From: Streptomyces sp. DT2A-34
Lineage (GTDB): Bacteria > Actinomycetota > Actinomycetes > Streptomycetales > Streptomycetaceae
Length of the DNA: 64,000 nt
Direction of reading: 5' to 3'
Assembly: GCF_030499515.1 (NCBI RefSeq)
Contig: NZ_JASTWJ010000001.1
Span: 3,886,001-3,950,000, forward strand
Position 1 is the stretch's first letter, and each line of letters begins with the position of its first letter. Below, piece after piece: positions 19,103 through 27,935 of the stretch. The position numbers and the translations under genes are program-made. Under the pieces are notes generated by a model, which had not been told where the DNA came from, did no database searches, and saw only the letters and a list, made by a program, of their open reading frames with translations.

Positions 19103-19591
19103 TCAGCCGACTGTCCCGCTCGGACGTGGTCCCGCGAGCTGTCCCGAGGCCGGCCCGGAGGGGTTCTGCTCGCCGAGGAGGCGGAGCGCCTCCCGTAGCA
19201 GCGTGCTCGAGGTGTGCACGGTGTAGGGGAAGTAGACGACCTTCACCCCCACCCTCGCGAACTCGGTTTCGAGAGCCGTCCAGACGTCCGTGCCCAGCCA
19301 GTCGTCACCTTTGAAGATGACGTCGAATCCGACTTCCTTCCAGATCGCGATCTTGTCGTCCACGGTCGCGACGAACGTCTCGTCCACATAGCGCACACTC
19401 CGAACGATCTGCAGCCGCTCGGCGAGCGGGACGACCGGCGGCCTGCCTTTCAGGCGCACCACCAGGTCGTCCGAGCAGACGCCGGCGATGAGCCGGTCGC
19501 AGTGCCCGCGCGCCCGGCGCAGGATGTTCAGATGGCCCACATGGAAGAGGTCGAAGACCCCTGGCGCGTAGCCGAGACGTTCGCCTGTCAA
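19103..19591 (-). CDS. TagD-like cytidylyltransferase (glycerol-3-phosphate type)
   Basis: The product probably activates a phospho-alcohol with CTP to give a CDP-alcohol. I start at the TTG at 19591. It overlaps the stop of the preceding gene (TTGA), has AAGGAA six bases upstream, and opens directly into the conserved fold (TGERLGYAPGVFDLFHVGHL), giving 162 residues. The HxGH motif (HVGH, about 17-20), RYVDE, FKGDDW and the end motif TSSTLLRE match the order seen in TagD-type enzymes (HxGH, RYVDEV, GDDW, ISTTKI). Its likely partner is the CDP-alcohol phosphotransferase at 30752-31456. Adenylyl rather than cytidylyl transfer remains possible. Confidence 0.75.
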   Translation of the reverse strand: MTGERLGYAPGVFDLFHVGHLNILRRARGHCDRLIAGVCSDDLVVRLKGRPPVVPLAERLQIVRSVRYVDETFVATVDDKIAIWKEVGFDVIFKGDDWLGTDVWTALETEFARVGVKVVYFPYTVHTSSTLLREALRLLGEQNPSGPASGQLAGPRPSGTVG

Positions 19592-21129
19592 CGCTGTTCC
19601 TTCGGACGCCCGTCGGCGACCGCGGTGACTACGAGCGCTTTCGACCTGGGCGAGGTGTTGTCGCCGTCGCTGACGGCGATCCGGTAGCGATGGCGAGAGC
19701 CGGGGGTGACGGAGTCGGTGTGCTGCATCGTGGGGCGGTTCCACTCCGTGGACCGCTGCGTGGGCGAGGCCACGAGCTTGCCGTCCCGGTAGATCAGGTA
19801 CTTCAGCTCCGCGTCGTCCCGGTCCCATGCGGCACGCCAGCTGAGCGTGACCTTCCCGGCGGTCGACGTCGAGGCCTCGAGCTGGGGCGGCTCCTCCGGG
19901 GCTCCGCGGTCGCGCCCGGGCGAGAAGCGGACCAGGCTCTGCTGCCGTCTGCCGTTGACCTCGGTGAACTCGCCGCCCGCCCAGAGGACTTCACCGGCCA
20001 TCTTCAGCGCGCGGGGGCCGTTGCCCTCGCCGGTCCCGCCGTCCGTGTCGGGGAACCAGTGCAGGATGTGCCGGTCACGGACCGATTGGGCCAGGAAGTG
20101 CTGGCGCTGGTTGAACTCGGGGAAACCGCCCGGTGTGTCCCTGCAGTTGTGGGCGTGGGACCCGCTGTAGAGCACACCGTTGTGCACGGCGAGGGCCTGG
20201 GTGGCGCCCAGGCAGGTGTCCTTCCAGACCATGTCGCCGTTGCCGAGGCGGCCGGCGATGCGGCCGTCGAAGATGCCGGTTCCCCTGCCCTCGGCTGCCA
20301 CATAGAAGTTGGTCGCGTCGCGTACCAGCGCCTTCACCTTGGATCTCGCCGGCAGCCAGCTCGGGTACGAGGTCACCGTCGTGCCTGTGGCGGGGCGCAG
20401 GGCGACGAGCTTGAACTCGAACTCGTCGTTGACCTCGAGGAAGTCGCCGCCGACGATGAGCTTGCCGAATTCGGGTGCGGCGAGGAGGGCCCGTACGGGA
20501 GCGTCGATCCGCGCCTTGAACGGCAGCAGCGAACCATCGGGCGCGAGCGCCGCGATGCGCTGCCGCTTCTGACCGTTGACGACCGTGAAGTCGCCGCCCA
20601 GATAGACCGCGGAGTCCGTGACCTCGATCGCCCGCACGAACGACGACATGTGCGGCCGGAAGTCCTTGCGCAGCGAGCAGTCGGCCGTGTTGAGCGCGAC
20701 CGCACTGGAGGCAGCGGCCTTGCCGACCTTGCCGAACGAGCCGCCGACGTACAGCACCTCGCCGTCGGGGGAAGCCTTCAGCGCCCGTACGGTGTCACCG
20801 GCGCCGGAGAAGGGCTGGGCGCACGGCAGCAGTTTGCCGGTGGCGGCGTCGAACGCGGCGAAGTTCTTGCGTACGACCTCCCTCTGACCGCGCTTCGCGC
20901 CCGGAGGACGGACCTTGTCGAAGGTCCCGCCGACGTACACGACACCGTCCGCGTACTCGATCGACCACACGATGCCGTCGGTCTGCCAGGTCGCCAAACG
21001 GTCGGCGGTCAGGGTCTTTTCGTCGCCGTCGGCTGCTGAGCTCGACGCGGTGATGAGCGAGGCAGCCGCGAGGAGGGCCACAGCCGAAGCCGTGGTGAGC
21101 CCTCTCTTCGTGCTTTTTCTCAGGCGCAT
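19588..21129 (-). CDS. secreted beta-propeller protein with C-terminal fibronectin-III-like domain
   Basis: Start is the ATG at 21129 (MRLRKSTKRGLTTASAVALL), with AGGGA upstream, giving 513 residues. A Sec-type signal peptide covers about residues 1-33. Five repeats of the form V-x-Y-V-G-G-x-F occur (VVYVGGTFDKV, VLYVGGSFGKV, AVYLGGDFTVVNG, KLIVGGDFLEVND, VLWAGGEFTEVNG), indicating a beta propeller. The last ~95 residues (from about 415) look like a fibronectin III domain (KVTLSWRAAWDRDDAELKYL). There is no lipobox or membrane anchor, so it is probably released or bound to the cell-surface glycan. It overlaps the cytidylyltransferase start by four bases. No enzyme activity can be assigned; glycan binding is a guess from context. 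Confidence 0.7.
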   Translation of the reverse strand: MRLRKSTKRGLTTASAVALLAAASLITASSSAADGDEKTLTADRLATWQTDGIVWSIEYADGVVYVGGTFDKVRPPGAKRGQREVVRKNFAAFDAATGKLLPCAQPFSGAGDTVRALKASPDGEVLYVGGSFGKVGKAAASSAVALNTADCSLRKDFRPHMSSFVRAIEVTDSAVYLGGDFTVVNGQKRQRIAALAPDGSLLPFKARIDAPVRALLAAPEFGKLIVGGDFLEVNDEFEFKLVALRPATGTTVTSYPSWLPARSKVKALVRDATNFYVAAEGRGTGIFDGRIAGRLGNGDMVWKDTCLGATQALAVHNGVLYSGSHAHNCRDTPGGFPEFNQRQHFLAQSVRDRHILHWFPDTDGGTGEGNGPRALKMAGEVLWAGGEFTEVNGRRQQSLVRFSPGRDRGAPEEPPQLEASTSTAGKVTLSWRAAWDRDDAELKYLIYRDGKLVASPTQRSTEWNRPTMQHTDSVTPGSRHRYRIAVSDGDNTSPRSKALVVTAVADGRPKEQR

Positions 21130-21203
21130 GGAACATCCCTGGTTGCAGCAAGTACGGGTGGGAGAACGGAAGGAGGAGCGGCGGTCTCGGTTCCGAGACG
21201 GCC

Positions 21204-22748
21204 TCAAGTGGCGCGTTCGCGCAGCACACCGACGAGTTCACGCACGCCCAGAGGTGCGCTAAATCTCCACAAACTTATACCGAATACGAAAAATCCCATG
21301 GTGATTGCGACGGCAAGTCCGATGGCCGTGTCACCTGCCAGCAGCCGGGTGGGAACGACCAGCGGCACCGTGAGACACAGCCCGGCGGCGGTCGCCAGGA
21401 GATATCCGTTGTCGATGACCGTGAAGCCCGGATGCCGCCGCACCAGCGCGGCCGAGACCAGGTTCTCGACGATGGTCGCCGCCGCCCAGGACAGGGCGGC
21501 TCCGAGGACGCCCAGCCGGGGTACGGCGAGCAGGCCGACCGTCAGCTGCACCGTGAACGCGACGCCGGTGACCGCCAGATGCCAGGAGCTCTTGCCGGCC
21601 ATGAGCAGCACCGTCTGGGCGTTTCCCACCCCCACGTTGACCGCCGAGGCGACACAGAGCACGACCAGCGCGGCCGCCCCCTGCTCGAACTCCGGCCCGA
21701 ACAAGGACAGGATGGTGCCGGGGAAGCTGGTGAGCAGGACGAGCAGGGGCCAGGAGAACAGCACGATCCAGCGTGTCGAGACCCGGTACAGATGGCGGGC
21801 CTGCGGGATGTCGCCCACGGCGAGGAGGCGGCTGATCTCCGGAGCGACGGCCAGCCGGATGGCGAGCTGGAGCAGCGTCGCCGCGATGACGACACGGCCG
21901 ACGGCGGTGTAGATGCCGGCCTCTTCGCTCGTCGCCAGGCAGGACAGCAGCACGACGCCCACCCAGACCGCGCTGATGTCGAAGACGGAGGAGATCGCCC
22001 GAGGTACGGCGAACGCCCAGAATCCGTGCCGGGTGGCGGCGGCGTCGGGTCCGCAAGGAGCTCTGAGGCCGGTACGGCGGCACCGGCGCAGCGCGTGCCA
22101 GGCGACGAGGACGCCGGCCAGGGAGGGGACGAGCCAGGCGGCGGCCAGACTCAGCACACCGGGGGCCAGCAGGGCGACCGGTACGGCGATTAGGACGCGC
22201 AGGACGGGTTTGCCGATCTGCTCGACCCCGACCAACGGAATCACGGTGCCGTAGCCCTGGGTCGCGCCAAGCAGGATCAGGGTGACCGTGGCCAGGGGGA
22301 GAAACAGTGCGAAGAGCCGGACCAGGGTGACCGCGTCCTGGGGAGGCAGGTTCGGCAGCAGTGAGGTGGCCGTCGAGGGAGACAGGAACAGCAGCGCGGC
22401 GGCCCCTGTGCTCACCGCGGCTCCCGGTACGACCGCGGTGCGCAGAAGCGCGCCCACCTGCCGGCCGCCGCCGGTGGCCACGTCACGGGAGACGAAGCGC
22501 ACCAGCCCGGTGTCGGCGCCGAGCTTGCAGGTGTTGCAGAGGATGGTGAAGACGGCGATGCCGGTGAACACCGCTCCCGACCCGTGCGCCCCGAGGGCGC
22601 GAGTGACCAGGGTGACGAGGATGTAGCCGGATACAGCGCTGACCGCTGAGCCCAGGAAGCCCCACCATCCGCCCCGCGCGGTGGCGGCGACCGCGCTCCG
22701 GGTGGCCTTCCCGCCGGCGGCGGGAAGGGCCGTTCCGGAGGCGCTCAT
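21204..22748 (-). CDS. Wzx-like polysaccharide flippase (MOP superfamily)
   Basis: The protein would flip lipid-linked repeat units across the membrane. The ATG at 22748 overlaps the upstream gene's stop as ATGA. The 514-residue product has about 12-14 hydrophobic segments and an N-terminal segment GGWWGFLGSAVSAVSGYILV typical of Wzx/RfbX proteins. Later parts such as EEAGIYTAVGRVVIAATLLQ resemble the same family. It follows the Wzz-like gene in a coupled Wzy-Wzz-Wzx series. MurJ or O-antigen flippase homologues share the fold, so the substrate is inferred from context. Confidence 0.8.
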   Translation of the reverse strand: MSASGTALPAAGGKATRSAVAATARGGWWGFLGSAVSAVSGYILVTLVTRALGAHGSGAVFTGIAVFTILCNTCKLGADTGLVRFVSRDVATGGGRQVGALLRTAVVPGAAVSTGAAALLFLSPSTATSLLPNLPPQDAVTLVRLFALFLPLATVTLILLGATQGYGTVIPLVGVEQIGKPVLRVLIAVPVALLAPGVLSLAAAWLVPSLAGVLVAWHALRRCRRTGLRAPCGPDAAATRHGFWAFAVPRAISSVFDISAVWVGVVLLSCLATSEEAGIYTAVGRVVIAATLLQLAIRLAVAPEISRLLAVGDIPQARHLYRVSTRWIVLFSWPLLVLLTSFPGTILSLFGPEFEQGAAALVVLCVASAVNVGVGNAQTVLLMAGKSSWHLAVTGVAFTVQLTVGLLAVPRLGVLGAALSWAAATIVENLVSAALVRRHPGFTVIDNGYLLATAAGLCLTVPLVVPTRLLAGDTAIGLAVAITMGFFVFGISLWRFSAPLGVRELVGVLRERAT

Positions 22749-24415
22749 CCTTTGGAGGCGGTGAGCGTGTCGTCCTGGGCGGACGGGCTCTGCTGCGGCT
22801 GGGAGACCAGCTCTTCCTGGGTGTCGCGGCCGACGTGGTGCGCGGCCGCGGACAGGCCCTCGGTCTTCTCGGCACGGGCGGCCGGCATCGCCGACGGGCC
22901 GAGCTCTCCCGGACGGCGGCTGCCGCTCAGGGCAGCGCGGAGCAGGCTCCGCCGAGTGCCGGGGCAGAGCACCGCGCCCACGATGTGTCCGCCCGAGCAA
23001 CTGATCAGCTCGCGAACCTGCCTGAGGTCGTCGCGGGTGGTGTGCTGCGGTCCGCCCACGATGAGGACACCGTCCGCACGCTGGGCGACCGCGAGACCGT
23101 CGGCGTGTTCGAGCAGCGGCCGTGTGACGACCACCGAGGATCTTCCGGAACCGGCACACGACAGGGCACGCGCCACCATGGGGGACATCGGGATGTCGCC
23201 GGTGGAGGCGCCCCGTCGGTCGGGGCAGAGCGTGATGCGTCCGGCCGCGCCCGCGTCGACGACGACCCGGCCGTCCAGGGGACGCGGCGATTCGGCGTCG
23301 TCATCCGCGTCCTCGGTCAGCAGGGGCAGCCGTGCCGCGAGGCCCGGTGTGCTCGCGGTGGCGTCCACCAGCAGAACGTCCTCACCGGACTCGGCGAACA
23401 CGGCGGCGAGGTTGATGGCGGCCGCCTCGGCCTCGCGGTCCCGCTTCGGCGCCACGACCAGCAGCGTGCCGCCGGCCGTACGGGCGTCGCCGTGCCGGAG
23501 GTGGAAGGCGAGAGTGCGGTACGCCTCCGCGCGACTGCTGGCGACCCGGCCGACCTCCAGCAGTTCGCTGTCCGTCGCGGCGTCCGGGAGGATGGCCAGC
23601 ACCGGGGCGCCCAGCGCGCCTTGGACCTCGTCGACCGAGCGGACCCGTGGTTCGAAGGCGGACCGCAGCCAGGCGAGCAGGACGGCCAGTACGAGTCCGC
23701 CCATCAGGCCGAGGCCGATGAGCGCCACCGGCCCCGGCCCCGCGGGGTGCTCCGGCGGCTCGGCCCTGCGTACGACGTCACCTCCGGTGGTGTCGCGGGA
23801 CTCGAAGTCGGAGATCCGCTTCTGCAGCGCGTTGATCTGCTCCCGCAGAGCCGCGCTCGCGGGCTTGCCGGCTTCCGCGTTGTTCTTTCTGACCAGCGGG
23901 GCGAGCTGCCGTTTCAGCGCGTCCGCCATCCGCCGCACCGTGGCGTCGGTCCGCTCCTTGCGGTCGGCGAGGTAGGCGTCGAGGAACGCGTTGGTGACCC
24001 GGGCCGCCCGCTTCGGAGTGCCGGCCGTGTACTCGAACCGCAGAATCTGGGTGTGCGGCCGATTGCTGACCCGCAGCTCCTCCAGCAGCGCGTCGGCCCG
24101 GGACGGCTGGCGCAACGCTTGTGCCGCACGGGCCGCGACGGCGGCGCTTTGCGCGATCTGCTGCTCGGTGCCCATGCTCACCTGGTTGTCGACGGACACG
24201 CCGAAGGTGCTGAACGGGTCCACCGTCGAACGGACGAGAACCTCACCGGTGGAGGTGTAGCTGCCTGCGCGCAGCAGCACCAGCAGCAGTCCCCCGAGCA
24301 GCCCGAGGACGATACCCAGCGCGATGGTCACGCGGTACTTCAGCAGCTGGCGCAGCTGGTCGCGCAGCTGGTCCGGTTCGCTGTACCCGTCATCGAAGCT
24401 GGCGGAGCTGGTCAC
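22745..24415 (-). CDS. Wzz-like chain-length regulator with degenerate kinase-like domain
   Basis: The GTG start at 24415 has AGGAGG five bases upstream and gives 556 residues. TM1 spans about 28-48, an extracytoplasmic Wzz region with predicted coiled segments follows, and TM2 lies at about 230-252 (GPVALIGLGLMGGLVLAVLL). The C-terminal region resembles a BY-kinase/ParA fold (TLLVVAPKRDREAEAAAINL, VLLVDATAS). However, the P-loop GxxxxGK(S/T) is replaced by APKRDREAEAA, and the C-terminus has no tyrosine cluster. It is therefore probably a non-catalytic chain-length co-polymerase. It overlaps the polymerase gene by 26 bases. Confidence 0.75.
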   Translation of the reverse strand: MTSSASFDDGYSEPDQLRDQLRQLLKYRVTIALGIVLGLLGGLLLVLLRAGSYTSTGEVLVRSTVDPFSTFGVSVDNQVSMGTEQQIAQSAAVAARAAQALRQPSRADALLEELRVSNRPHTQILRFEYTAGTPKRAARVTNAFLDAYLADRKERTDATVRRMADALKRQLAPLVRKNNAEAGKPASAALREQINALQKRISDFESRDTTGGDVVRRAEPPEHPAGPGPVALIGLGLMGGLVLAVLLAWLRSAFEPRVRSVDEVQGALGAPVLAILPDAATDSELLEVGRVASSRAEAYRTLAFHLRHGDARTAGGTLLVVAPKRDREAEAAAINLAAVFAESGEDVLLVDATASTPGLAARLPLLTEDADDDAESPRPLDGRVVVDAGAAGRITLCPDRRGASTGDIPMSPMVARALSCAGSGRSSVVVTRPLLEHADGLAVAQRADGVLIVGGPQHTTRDDLRQVRELISCSGGHIVGAVLCPGTRRSLLRAALSGSRRPGELGPSAMPAARAEKTEGLSAAAHHVGRDTQEELVSQPQQSPSAQDDTLTASKG

Positions 24416-25880
24416 GGATGCCTCCTGTTCCGGGGATGGATGCGTGGCTGACGGTCTCGGGCGGCAGCGCCGGTGAAGGGAGCCGGAGTGGCCGGGCGGC
24501 GCGGCGGGTGATGAACAGCGGGACGGTCAGGAGCAGCAGCATCGGCCCGACGATGGCCAGGAGGCTGCCGCGCAGGAAGATCATCTGGTAGAAGGCGAAG
24601 GCCGGGACCAGCACAAACGCCAGCGTGGCCTGCCTGTCCCGTAGCCGTTCCCGGATGTCGTCCATACGGCGTCCGGCCGCACCCAGCAGACAGAAGACGG
24701 CCACCACGGAGGGGAAACCGGCCCACATGTAGCTCTCGATCCACAGCGGTGCCGAGAGGTTCCAGAAGTCGTAGCCCGCATGCTGGGCGAGCGTGATACC
24801 GACGGCCTGCGGTTTTTCCGGCCATACGGAGCGGGGCACCATGAACACGAGGGGCCCGAGCGCGTCCGACGGCGAGAAGCCGTTCTCCTCCACATGGTCG
24901 ACCCCGGTCTGCATCTGCTGGAAGGAGTCGTAGTCCATGTTCGAGGTGAGCTGCTCCGTCAGGCTCACCACCTGGACGGCTTCACGTTCGCTGTAACGGA
25001 AGTAGTCGCTGTACGGGAAGACGAGCAGCACCACCGCGGTGAGCGCCGCGGCGGTGCTGCGAAAGGCCCGTGGGCGGTTGAACCGGCTCCATGTGAACAG
25101 CAGGACCAGCAGGACGGTGCCGGCCCAGAAGCGCGGCCTGCTGATCGGGTTGTTGACGACCACGTTGAGTCCGAGCAGCAGCGGGAGCAGCGTCCAGCGG
25201 ACGCGGCGCAACCACCGGTCGCCCGTCGTGCGGCGAGGCAGGTGGATCAGGCCCACCAAGGCCCAGAAGGCGGGGACGGCGAGGGTCCAGGTGCGCAGCG
25301 TCCGCTCCGAGTCCGTCGCGGCCTGCGACTGCCACAGGGCCTGCCTGCTGGTGAAGAAGGCGCCCCAGCCGCCCAGTTGGGGAATGAGGACGACCGCGAG
25401 AACGAGCGACAGGCAGCTCAGGACGAGCACGGGCAACGGGGCGAGTCTGCGGGAGAGCAGCGGTCCGAGAACGATCGAGCGATGCGGGGCGCGCCTGGCT
25501 GCCAGCACCGCTCCGGCGCTGTAGGCGAGGAGCCCGACTTCGATCAGGACGGTGGCCGTGAAGGCGGTGGCCTCGTCGGTCCGGTATCCGAGGGGGTAGG
25601 TGTCGGTGGTGAGCATGGCGAGCGGCGCCAACCCGAGCCATACGTAGGCGAAGAGCCAGAAACCGAACGCGACGAGCCGTACCGATGTATCGGTGAGTAC
25701 CCAGGTGAGCGCACCTCCGGTGTGCGCCACGACGACGCACTGCACGATGAGCGCGGCGCCGACGTGCCCGGCGGAGGTCTGCAGGACCAGTCCCGGCAGC
25801 AGGCCGATGAGTACGGCGGCCCAGGCGCATACTGCGGCCATGCAACGTTCTCGACTGCCCTGCACCTGCACCCCTCTCAT
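24390..25880 (-). CDS. Wzy-like polysaccharide polymerase (multi-pass membrane protein)
   Basis: The 496-residue product is mostly hydrophobic with roughly 10-12 membrane segments and a long extracytoplasmic loop near residues 300-370. This is the usual layout of Wzy/O-antigen polymerases, which are poorly conserved in sequence. I start at the ATG at 25880; an ATG at 25841 (MAAVCAWAAVLIGLLPG) is an alternative and neither has a strong ribosome binding site. Its position before Wzz and Wzx supports the call. A 12-bp inverted repeat lies 11 bases upstream. Confidence 0.65.
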   Translation of the reverse strand: MRGVQVQGSRERCMAAVCAWAAVLIGLLPGLVLQTSAGHVGAALIVQCVVVAHTGGALTWVLTDTSVRLVAFGFWLFAYVWLGLAPLAMLTTDTYPLGYRTDEATAFTATVLIEVGLLAYSAGAVLAARRAPHRSIVLGPLLSRRLAPLPVLVLSCLSLVLAVVLIPQLGGWGAFFTSRQALWQSQAATDSERTLRTWTLAVPAFWALVGLIHLPRRTTGDRWLRRVRWTLLPLLLGLNVVVNNPISRPRFWAGTVLLVLLFTWSRFNRPRAFRSTAAALTAVVLLVFPYSDYFRYSEREAVQVVSLTEQLTSNMDYDSFQQMQTGVDHVEENGFSPSDALGPLVFMVPRSVWPEKPQAVGITLAQHAGYDFWNLSAPLWIESYMWAGFPSVVAVFCLLGAAGRRMDDIRERLRDRQATLAFVLVPAFAFYQMIFLRGSLLAIVGPMLLLLTVPLFITRRAARPLRLPSPALPPETVSHASIPGTGGIRDQLRQLR

Positions 25881-25890
25881 GGAAGGCGAG

Positions 25891-25922
25891 CAAATAGGTT
25901 GAAATACGCGTCAACCTATTTG
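25891..25922. repeat. perfect 12-bp AT-rich inverted repeat upstream of wzy
   Basis: CAAATAGGTTGA (25891-25902), spacer AATACGCG, TCAACCTATTTG (25911-25922). It lies between the methyltransferase stop side and the wzy-like start. The low GC of this gap (about 25880-26000) contrasts with its surroundings. It could be an operator for the wzy-wzz-wzx unit or a terminator of the methyltransferase transcript. Confidence 0.6.
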
Positions 25923-25994
25923 TACCTCACATGCGATACATATCGGGTGAATTCAGGAGCTTTTCGCTTGAGGGTTCACGGCCGTCGGATCGCA

Positions 25995-26678
25995 TTATCT
26001 GATTGACCGACAAACCATGAAGTACTGCGAGCTCAGCCACCACGGCGCCTTCGGCACCGGGCTCATATGTACGGCTTCGATGGAGAACCGCTCTCGCACG
26101 ACCTCCCGCAGTTCCCGGAAATCAAAGCCCTTGTGGGTCGTGCGCGGATTCCGCGGTCGGCTCACCCGCATTCCGACCATCGCTTTCATCACTTCCGCGG
26201 GCGTGTACTCCGATCGGAGCGAGCGGCTGCGGATCATCCAGTTCGTCACCTTCGGCACGATGGCCAGGCCGCACATGATCGGCACGGAGATCACGAGCGC
26301 GCCGCTCGGCTTGAGAATGCGCAATGCGTCTTCGAGCAGAGCATCGAGTTCGTTGGCGTAGAGATGCTCGCAGACCTCGAACGCGGTCAGCACATCCACG
26401 CTCTGCGCCGCGACGCTTTCCATCGATTCCACGTACTTCACTTCGGGATACGTCGGTTCCATGTACGGGTCGTATCCGACGAGCGTGACGTCGGGTCGGA
26501 CCTCGCCAAGCGCGTGCAGAAAAAGTCCGGGTCCTGCACCGAAATCGATGACGGTGCCGTACTTCGCGCACACTCCGGCGACGAGATCGACCGCCATCGT
26601 CGTACGGGTGCGATGCGCAAAACGAGCCAGTGGGTTACCGGATTTTACCGTTTGTTCCTCGTACGAGATTTCGCGCAT
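25995..26678 (-). CDS. class I SAM-dependent methyltransferase
   Basis: Start is the ATG at 26678 (MREISYEEQTVKSGNPLARF) with AGGAG six bases upstream, giving 227 residues. Motif I is VIDFGAGPGLF (about 43-53), followed by LVGYDPYMEPTYP with the acidic ribose-binding residue, and VDVLTAFEVCEHLYANELDA resembling motif II/III. The gene overlaps the upstream glycosyltransferase by 34 bases. It probably methylates a sugar or lipid-linked intermediate of the locus. Its DNA is visibly less GC-rich than the flanking ribosomal genes, a possible sign of transfer. Confidence 0.75.
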   Translation of the reverse strand: MREISYEEQTVKSGNPLARFAHRTRTTMAVDLVAGVCAKYGTVIDFGAGPGLFLHALGEVRPDVTLVGYDPYMEPTYPEVKYVESMESVAAQSVDVLTAFEVCEHLYANELDALLEDALRILKPSGALVISVPIMCGLAIVPKVTNWMIRSRSLRSEYTPAEVMKAMVGMRVSRPRNPRTTHKGFDFRELREVVRERFSIEAVHMSPVPKAPWWLSSQYFMVCRSIR

Positions 26679-27907
26679 CGAGAGCTCCTGACGTTGGACT
26701 TGTGCAATGGGTCCCGAGTCGACGAGGCCAGCCTGAGGATTTCTTCGAATCGCGAGGCACAGCGCTCCAGGGCGAACTCCCGCTCGGCCAGCGCCCGGCT
26801 CTCCTTGCCCAGTGCCTCCGCGCGCGCCGGGTCGTTCAGGACCTCGCGGACCCACGTGGCCGCGCCGGCCAGCGAGGACTCCTCCGGCGCGAAGACCGCC
26901 GAGCCGGCCTTGCGGAGCAGCTGCGCCGCCAGATTGTCCGCCGGCATCAGGCCCAGCACCGGGCGTCCGGCGCACAGATAGGACAGCGTCTTGGAGGGGA
27001 CCGAGAACTCCCCGGCGTCCGCCGCGAGCAGCACGACCAGCACATCGCCGGTGCCCAGCACCTCGGGCAGCCGCTCGTAGGGCTGGAAGGGCAACAGGGT
27101 CAGATCGACGCCTCGGGCGGCCGCGGCCTCCTTGATGACCGGGACGGCCGGGCCGTCGTTGACGACGACGAGGCGGACCCGCTCACCCTGCTCGCGCAGC
27201 GTCTCGACCAGCCGCACCAGCAGGGCGGGGTTGTGCTTGAGGCCGATCGTGCCCGAGTACAGCACGGTCCTGACGCCGGTGAGGCCGTGCTCCCGCGACC
27301 ACGCGTTGGCACGGGCCACGGGGAGGATCTCGTCCAGCGGCGCCCAGTTGGGAATGACGCTGACCTTGTCGGCGGTGCCCCACTCCCGGTGCACCCGCAC
27401 GAAGGAGTCGGCGATCACCACGATCGCCGAGGCACGTCGCGCCGACCACCTCTCACCCTGCTCGAACACCCTGGCGGCGACGCCCATCAGCCTCGACACA
27501 CCGGCGGCGGCGAAGCTGCGAAGGGCGATGGCGGTGATGTCCTGGTGCCACAGCACCCAGGGGATGCGCAGCGTCCTCAGCGCCGCCGCGGCCATCACCA
27601 GGGTCGGGATCGGCAGATTCCCCAGCATCGCCACGTCCGGCTGCTCGCGCCGTACCTGTCGGGCCAGTTCCAGGCCGAGCCGGGTCTCCTGGAAGAGGCG
27701 TCGGACGTAGGCGCCCTTGTCCAGCACGACGTGGTCGCCGATGGTGACGAACCGCAGGCCGGCGACCGTGTCCTCGGCGAGGTTGCCCTTTCCGGAGACG
27801 TAGGCCGGGCAGGTCGAGTGCACGACGTCATGGCCGCGGTGCGCCAGCTCACGGCTGAGCTGCGCCTGGAAGGGGTGCCCGCTGTAGTCGTGGACGAGGA
27901 TCCTCAT
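26645..27907 (-). CDS. glycosyltransferase family 4 (WbuB-like)
   Basis: The ATG at 27907 (MRILVHDYSGHPFQAQLSRE) with AGGGAG upstream gives 420 residues. The GT-B architecture is seen as an N-terminal acceptor domain with HPFQAQLSRELAHRGHDVVH and a C-terminal nucleotide-sugar domain containing VLYSGTIGLKHNPALLVRLV and EFSVPSKTLSYLCAGRPVLG. The second acidic residue of the usual E-x7-E is Leu here. It is a predicted cytoplasmic sugar transferase on the lipid-linked unit, retaining mechanism by family. Confidence 0.8.
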   Translation of the reverse strand: MRILVHDYSGHPFQAQLSRELAHRGHDVVHSTCPAYVSGKGNLAEDTVAGLRFVTIGDHVVLDKGAYVRRLFQETRLGLELARQVRREQPDVAMLGNLPIPTLVMAAAALRTLRIPWVLWHQDITAIALRSFAAAGVSRLMGVAARVFEQGERWSARRASAIVVIADSFVRVHREWGTADKVSVIPNWAPLDEILPVARANAWSREHGLTGVRTVLYSGTIGLKHNPALLVRLVETLREQGERVRLVVVNDGPAVPVIKEAAAARGVDLTLLPFQPYERLPEVLGTGDVLVVLLAADAGEFSVPSKTLSYLCAGRPVLGLMPADNLAAQLLRKAGSAVFAPEESSLAGAATWVREVLNDPARAEALGKESRALAEREFALERCASRFEEILRLASSTRDPLHKSNVRSSRCAKSRTRNKR

Positions 27908-27935
27908 CGGCTGCTCTCCCTGCCGATCCGAGCGA

